8,941 bases of DNA from Methanocorpusculum sp. MCE (lineage in GTDB: Archaea > Halobacteriota > Methanomicrobia > Methanomicrobiales > Methanocorpusculaceae). Where the stretch lies: NCBI GenBank assembly GCA_003315675.1, contig NIZU01000058.1:1-8941 (forward strand), given 5' to 3'. The notes beneath the pieces are model-generated. The model saw only the letters and a program-made list of their open reading frames with translations. It searched no databases and was not told the DNA's origin. Every line of letters begins with the position of its first letter. Positions within the stretch are counted from its first letter, which is position 1. Position numbers and translations under genes: made by a program. Positions 5,565 to 8,941 of this stretch are shown here, one piece after another.

Positions 5565-7151
5565 TCACTCGACCGCCGTTCTCACGGCGATCTCGGTTTC
5601 CATTCTTTTGACTTCGTTTTCCACGTCTTCGATCTCGATAATCTTGACCCGCTTTTCCATCGGTGGGTTGAGTTTCGCCTTCTGTTCGTATTTTCCGATC
5701 TCGGCGGCGAAATCCTCGGGAATGGCATCGATCCCCCTCAGCGCGTCGATAAGTTCCCGGGAGAAGTAGGTGTCGATCTGGATCTTTCGCTTGGTTGCAT
5801 GCGAGAGTTTGCCGATAAATCTGCAGAGTTTGTCCTGATCTTCGGGGCTCATCGTGTCGGTGAACTCGTAGTTCTCGATCTGCCTTAAAATCTGGAGGAT
5901 CGGCGTCAGTGCCTCGGGGGTGATGATGTAGACCACATACTCTGCGAGATCGTAATGATAGGTCGTGAGAACCTCGAGCGTGCTTGACGGGACGACGAGG
6001 AACACTTCCATCCTGACGTCGTCGTATTTGCAGTATTTTTTCATCGCCTCAGCCTGAGTTTTCAGATACGTCGGGAAGTTCTCGAGCTCTTCGGGATTTT
6101 TCGGACTCTTCGCATCGAAGATGGTGTACATCTTGCCAATCAAAACAACATTGTCTGGCGTACCCGGGTGAGGATACTCGCACTTCTCGCACCACACGAA
6201 ATCATGCTTTCTGCAGATGGTTCGAATACTTTCTGCAACCTCGCTTTCATGCTTCTGCCATGAGACGGCAAGCTCCTCCTGTTTTCTGACCAGACAGTCC
6301 ATCTGCTCATTTGCCAGGGTTTCGCGGTCGGATTTCAGCTGATCGTACAGCGTGTTGATCCGTTCGATCTTGCGGCTGTACTCTGCCGTCTGCTCCTCTC
6401 TGACACTTTCATATGCTGAGATCTGTTCTTTTGCAGCGATGAGATCCTGGGTTACCGTATCCTGGTTTTCCTTCAGCTCCAGATACTTTTCCGCCTCCTC
6501 TTTTCTTCGTGCGGCTTCGGCCGAAAGCTGCTCGTCCCTCAAACTTTCGAGAGCTGCGATCTGTCCTTTTGCCCAGGTCAGGTTTTCCGTGAGTTCGTTG
6601 AATGCCGTCTCGAGATTCAGATATCTTTCCCGCTCTTCTTTTCTGCGCTCGGCTTCGGCGTAATTCTGCTCCTCGCGTGCTCCCTCAAGAGCGGCTATCT
6701 TCCCTTTCGCGGCTGTGAGTTCTTCAGCGAGCAGCAGACTCTTTGTTTCAAGCCGCTGGTATCGTTCCGTCTCCTCCTTTCTGCGCTCAAGCTCGGCGAT
6801 GCTCTGCTCCTCACGCATCCTCTCTATGCCGAACAGTTTTCCCCGTGCGGTTTCCAGTTCCCGTGCCGTGATCTCGAATCGGTCCCGGAGATTCTCCGAG
6901 GCTTTCCGTTCGGCATCCCGCAGCCCTTCAAGAGATGAGGTTCTCTGCAGCTCTCTTTGCAGTTCACCGGAAATCCGGCCGAACCGCTGTTCAAGTTCCT
7001 GATATCTCCGGTTCGCCTCCTCCGTCTCTGAGAGATATTGTGCATATGCGTTTTCGGCCCGGCTTATCACCTGTTTCCAGGAAAACAGACGTTTAAAAAG
7101 TCCAAGGCTGCGGAGATACGTGATGAACTCGGATAGAGAGGAGGGTATCAT
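5565..7151 (-). CDS. Coiled-coil protein with RmuC-like PD-(D/E)XK nuclease domain
   Basis: The 528-residue protein has a long coiled coil (about 30-310) followed by a globular domain. The coiled coil includes three tandem 46-residue repeats at 113-158, 159-204 and 205-250, each starting R(E/D)EQ and containing RRKEE...Y and AK(G/E)(K/Q)I. The globular part holds a cysteine cluster C313, C321, C324 (CEKC), then TPDNVVLIG (D333) and TIFDAKSPK (D346, K348), the D...(D/E)xK pattern of a restriction-like nuclease. It goes on with VFLVVPSSTLEV...YVVYIITPEALTPILQILRQIE, which parallels the same region of RmuC (PDFVV, DSK/DAK, FLP.E, TP.TL...LR). RmuC is a bacterial DNA-recombination-limiting protein; here its usual N-terminal membrane segment is absent. 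The family link is inferred from motif order. The ATG at 7151 has no SD and fits a leaderless start from the TATA-like box at 7172-7182. Confidence 0.72.
   Translation of the reverse strand: MIPSSLSEFITYLRSLGLFKRLFSWKQVISRAENAYAQYLSETEEANRRYQELEQRFGRISGELQRELQRTSSLEGLRDAERKASENLRDRFEITARELETARGKLFGIERMREEQSIAELERRKEETERYQRLETKSLLLAEELTAAKGKIAALEGAREEQNYAEAERRKEERERYLNLETAFNELTENLTWAKGQIAALESLRDEQLSAEAARRKEEAEKYLELKENQDTVTQDLIAAKEQISAYESVREEQTAEYSRKIERINTLYDQLKSDRETLANEQMDCLVRKQEELAVSWQKHESEVAESIRTICRKHDFVWCEKCEYPHPGTPDNVVLIGKMYTIFDAKSPKNPEELENFPTYLKTQAEAMKKYCKYDDVRMEVFLVVPSSTLEVLTTYHYDLAEYVVYIITPEALTPILQILRQIENYEFTDTMSPEDQDKLCRFIGKLSHATKRKIQIDTYFSRELIDALRGIDAIPEDFAAEIGKYEQKAKLNPPMEKRVKIIEIEDVENEVKRMETEIAVRTAVE
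5574..5589 (+). terminator. Hairpin after the HEAT gene stop
   Basis: CGCCGT-TCTC-ACGGCG forms a perfect 6-bp GC-rich stem nine bases after the HEAT stop codon, within the last codons of the minus-strand gene. No strong T-run follows on the plus strand, so it may pause polymerase or protect the 3' end rather than terminate. It could be chance. Confidence 0.3.
6402..6815 (-). repeat. Three tandem 138-base repeats in the coiled-coil gene
   Basis: Three in-frame units of exactly 138 bases (6815-6678, 6677-6540, 6539-6402) code for 46-residue repeats of the coiled coil. Position-matched features are REEQ/RDEQ at the start, RRKEE at 11-15, Tyr at 19 and AAKGKIAALE-like ends. A degenerate 35-residue unit (78-112) precedes them, 11 residues shorter, and a fourth REEQ (251) starts a broken unit. 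DNA-level identity is lower than protein pattern identity, so the duplication is not recent. Confidence 0.8.
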
Positions 7152-7171
7152 TGACTAACACTTTAGAGGGT

Positions 7172-7182
7172 TTGTTATAAGC
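7172..7182 (-). promoter_or_regulatory. TATA-like box of the RmuC-like gene
   Basis: On the minus strand GCTTATAACAA is centred about 26 bases upstream of the ATG at 7151. That spacing places the transcript start at or next to the start codon, which agrees with the lack of an SD and suggests a leaderless message. Confidence 0.5.
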
Positions 7183-7248
7183 ATTTTACGGTACCGCGGA
7201 TTTTTTTCTTCCTTATGTTTTTCGAATCGTTCATCATCTTTCAACGCA

Positions 7249-7264
7249 TACTGATTTATCAGTA
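7249..7264. promoter_or_regulatory. 16-bp palindrome abutting the TPR gene start
   Basis: TACTGAT-TT-ATCAGTA has perfect 7-bp arms around TT and ends one base before the ATG at 7266. Its place where an SD or the transcript start should be suggests a DNA-binding site for a regulator, or a small RNA hairpin controlling translation. No second copy was seen in the window. Confidence 0.45.
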
Positions 7265-7265
7265 C

Positions 7266-8210
7266 ATGGGATTGTTCGATAGGTTCAAAAAACAGGAGAA
7301 TGCCGCATCAAAAGAAGCCTCAAAAGAAGCCGACTCTGCGATGTGGTTCTCTCAGGCCGAGTCATATATCCGGCTTGAACGATATACCGATGCTCTTCAC
7401 TGTCTCGATAAAGCGATTACCTGCGATAAGGAGAACCCGCTCGCCTGGCATGAGAAGGGCCGCATCCTTGCTCTGGTCAATGAAGAGAAGGCTTCGATAC
7501 CCTGTTACGACCGGGCGATCGAACTCCGCCCGGACTCGGCAGTCTATTATCACAATAAAGGAGATGCTCTGGCAACATTCCACCGGTATGACGAGGCGGA
7601 TGAATGTTTAAAAAAGGCTCTCTCTCTTGCCCCTGATGACGTAGTTTTCCTTACCAGCCATGCACGGATGCTGTCGATCGCGAAAAAATTCAGCGAGGCC
7701 GACAAGGTCATGGCACATGTCTGCGATCTGGAACCCCGCGGTCCGGAACACTGGTTCAACCGTGCCACGATGCTGTACGACTGCGGCAAACTCGAAGATG
7801 CGGTCACCTGCTATAAAGCGGCTTTCACGATCGCTCCGGGCCATTCGGTCAGTTACTTCAACTGCGGCAATGCTCTGTCTTCTCTTGGGAGACATGAAGA
7901 GTCGCTCTTTTACTACGACAAGGCGCTGAAATACGAACGGTCGATGACCGGCGCCATGAACAACAAAGGGATGGCGCTCAGCATCCTTGGAAGACATGAG
8001 GAAGCGTATGACTGTTTCCGCCGGGTGTTGATCGCTCTTCCAAACGACGCGGATGCCTGGTACAACAAAGGATACGGACAGATGCTTCTTGGAAAATACG
8101 CGGATTCGATCGAGTCTTTCGACAAGGCGCTCTCGTTTGCGAATGGAAATAACCGCGAGCTGATCAATAAATGCCGGGAAGCCAAAGAAAAGGCATCCCA
8201 GTCAATGTAA
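7266..8210 (+). CDS. Tetratricopeptide-repeat (TPR) protein
   Basis: From the ATG at 7266 the protein has 314 residues and begins MGLFDRFKK, a start often seen in methanogen TPR proteins. An in-frame ATG at 7215 would add 17 mostly hydrophobic residues and is less likely. After a short Lys/Glu/Ala linker (a perfect 12-base tandem repeat at 7308-7331 codes SKEASKEA), about eight 34-residue TPR units fill residues 27 to about 298. Typical signatures are W/Y-x2-KG..L...GR/KY.EA..C/SFDKAL..P, for example AWHEKGRILALVNEEKA and AWYNKGYGQMLLGKY. TPRs form a superhelix for protein-protein contacts; no enzymatic domain or membrane segment is visible. It is divergent from the RmuC-like gene with about 115 bases between starts. 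The partner is unknown. Confidence 0.88.
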   Translation: MGLFDRFKKQENAASKEASKEADSAMWFSQAESYIRLERYTDALHCLDKAITCDKENPLAWHEKGRILALVNEEKASIPCYDRAIELRPDSAVYYHNKGDALATFHRYDEADECLKKALSLAPDDVVFLTSHARMLSIAKKFSEADKVMAHVCDLEPRGPEHWFNRATMLYDCGKLEDAVTCYKAAFTIAPGHSVSYFNCGNALSSLGRHEESLFYYDKALKYERSMTGAMNNKGMALSILGRHEEAYDCFRRVLIALPNDADAWYNKGYGQMLLGKYADSIESFDKALSFANGNNRELINKCREAKEKASQSM

Positions 8211-8236
8211 AAAAATCGAGAATATCTATCAACCCA

Positions 8237-8242
8237 TTTTTT
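8237..8242 (+). terminator. U-tract terminator after the TPR gene
   Basis: A run of six T residues lies 27 bases after the TAA stop at 8208-8210, just before the second IS element. It is a plausible archaeal U-tract terminator; no stable hairpin precedes it. Confidence 0.4.
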
Positions 8243-8297
8243 AACGCGAATCATGATTTATGGAAGATTGGCTACATCCCCACCCCTTCACCCACCC

Positions 8298-8304
8298 AAA
8301 AAAA
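8298..8304 (-). terminator. U-tract terminator of the right transposase
   Basis: Seven A residues on the plus strand give U7 in the minus transcript about 40 bases after the transposase stop, at the same place as in the left copy. Confidence 0.45.
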
Positions 8305-8341
8305 GAAGAATACCCATTATTCCTTGACGTTTTTTTTTTAT

Positions 8342-8941
8342 TTACACTCTGTTTTGAATCGTTTTCACCTGATAGATATTATAACAAAATGCAGCCAGCA
8401 TATTTTTCACTCGTACTCTTTGCAGCGTTGTTACCTTCACCAACCCTGCATGAAAAACATTTTTGATCACTGCATAGGGTCTCTCGCCCTTTGATCTCTT
8501 CCTACTTATTCGCAGATTTCTCAGTTTATCTCGTATGCCAATGGGATGCCCTCTCGCTCCCCTTTTCATTGTGGCACTATATCCCTTGCATTTTGCTCCC
8601 TGATATCCCCGATCCCGATAGACCACTTCCCCTTTTTCTGAGAGGTCCACCTGACTATCATGAACATTTGCCGTGGTGGTTTCAATGCGTCGAATAAGAT
8701 CGTGCGTCGTATCCATGATGGTATGAAGTTTATAGCCATAGTGTATTTTGCCGTTCTTGGACATGATTTTTCCATCTTTATCCCGTCGTGTTTTTGCCTG
8801 ATCTCCTCGCGGCGTGTCTTTCTTACAATTACCGGGTTCAGCATACACAAACGTTGCATCCTGAATCATACCTTGTTCAATTTTCAGACCTTTCAGGTCA
8901 AGTTGTCTCTGAAACTCCTGCCAGACCACTGTATCAACGCC
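8342..8941 (-). CDS. IS5-family transposase, C-terminal part, runs off the window
   Basis: The visible 199 codons match residues GVDTVVWQEFQRQL to the C-terminus KTIQNRV of the left transposase and include all three DDE positions: D in IQDATF, D in YRDRGY and E in GERPYAVIK. Four residues differ from the left copy: Asn for His in PGNCKK, Ile for Met in GKIHYGY, Ala for Val in RPYAVIK, and Val for Ile in KNVFH. There is no stop or frameshift in this part. The region that is broken in the left copy is beyond the edge, so it cannot be said whether this copy is intact. Confidence 0.88.
   Translation of the reverse strand, partial: GVDTVVWQEFQRQLDLKGLKIEQGMIQDATFVYAEPGNCKKDTPRGDQAKTRRDKDGKIMSKNGKIHYGYKLHTIMDTTHDLIRRIETTTANVHDSQVDLSEKGEVVYRDRGYQGAKCKGYSATMKRGARGHPIGIRDKLRNLRISRKRSKGERPYAVIKNVFHAGLVKVTTLQRVRVKNMLAAFCYNIYQVKTIQNRV

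Larger units (their letters stand above)
8266..8941 (-). mobile_element. IS5-family insertion sequence, right copy, cut by window edge
   Basis: Similarity to the left copy starts at GATTGGCTACATCC (8266 against 101) and continues to the end of the window. From 8342 to 8941 it aligns without gaps to 180-779, with seven substitutions that I count. The untranslated end differs by small changes in the C-rich tract and a net 3-base length change. The orientation is the same as the left copy, so the two form direct repeats about 7 kb apart. Confidence 0.88.

Noticed and set aside
7215..7265. Upstream ATG for the TPR gene adding 17 residues
   Set aside because: No SD precedes it, the extra residues are an unlikely N-terminus, and MGLFDRFKK at 7266 is a typical start for this kind of protein.
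7308..7331. 12-base tandem repeat as a phase-variable tract
   Set aside because: Only two units are present and the unit is a multiple of three, so changes would not switch the frame; it simply codes a SKEA linker repeat.
1..8941. CRISPR array, tRNA or rRNA gene
   Set aside because: No regularly spaced repeats with unique spacers and no cloverleaf or rRNA-like stretch were seen on either strand.

Overview
This window looks like a piece of a methanogenic archaeon's chromosome, most likely of the order Methanomicrobiales (a Methanocorpusculum-like genome is my best guess, not proven). The main reason is a convincing gene at 2488-3711 for Mmp10, the methanogen-specific radical SAM/cobalamin enzyme that methylates an arginine of methyl-coenzyme M reductase (MCR). 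Archaeal traits elsewhere agree: few Shine-Dalgarno (SD) sites, TATA-like boxes close to start codons, U-tract ends without bacterial terminators, and HEAT and TPR repeat proteins of the kind common in methanogens.

Layout. Positions 1-92 hold the first ~30 codons of a minus-strand coiled-coil protein that runs off the window. Next to it sits an IS5-family element (about 101 to ~1271, transposase on the minus strand) whose transposase frame is broken by what looks like a 50-base insertion made of two small stem-loops. Positions 1272-1710 are mostly non-coding, with a hairpin, a possible tiny gene (1544-1618) and an inverted repeat that overlaps the likely SD of the next gene. A plus-strand run follows: a class I SAM methyltransferase (1711-2427), Mmp10 (2488-3711), an RNase III-like domain protein coupled to mmp10 by an ATGA overlap (3708-4145), a small parvulin-type prolyl isomerase (4191-4472) and a HEAT-repeat protein (4479-5564). 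On the minus strand is a coiled-coil protein with an RmuC-like nuclease domain (5565-7151); its stop codon directly abuts the HEAT gene's stop. It is divergent from a TPR protein (7266-8210). A second, nearly identical copy of the IS begins at about 8266 in the same orientation and runs off the right edge.

How it may work together. The plus-strand genes from 1711 to 5564 are closely spaced and could be one to three transcription units. Mmp10 is the only member with an assigned role; the methyltransferase, RNase III-like protein, prolyl isomerase and HEAT protein could take part in MCR maturation, but that is a guess from position. The whole ~7 kb block lies between two directly repeated IS copies with about 7 differences in 600 bases, so recombination between them could delete or duplicate it.
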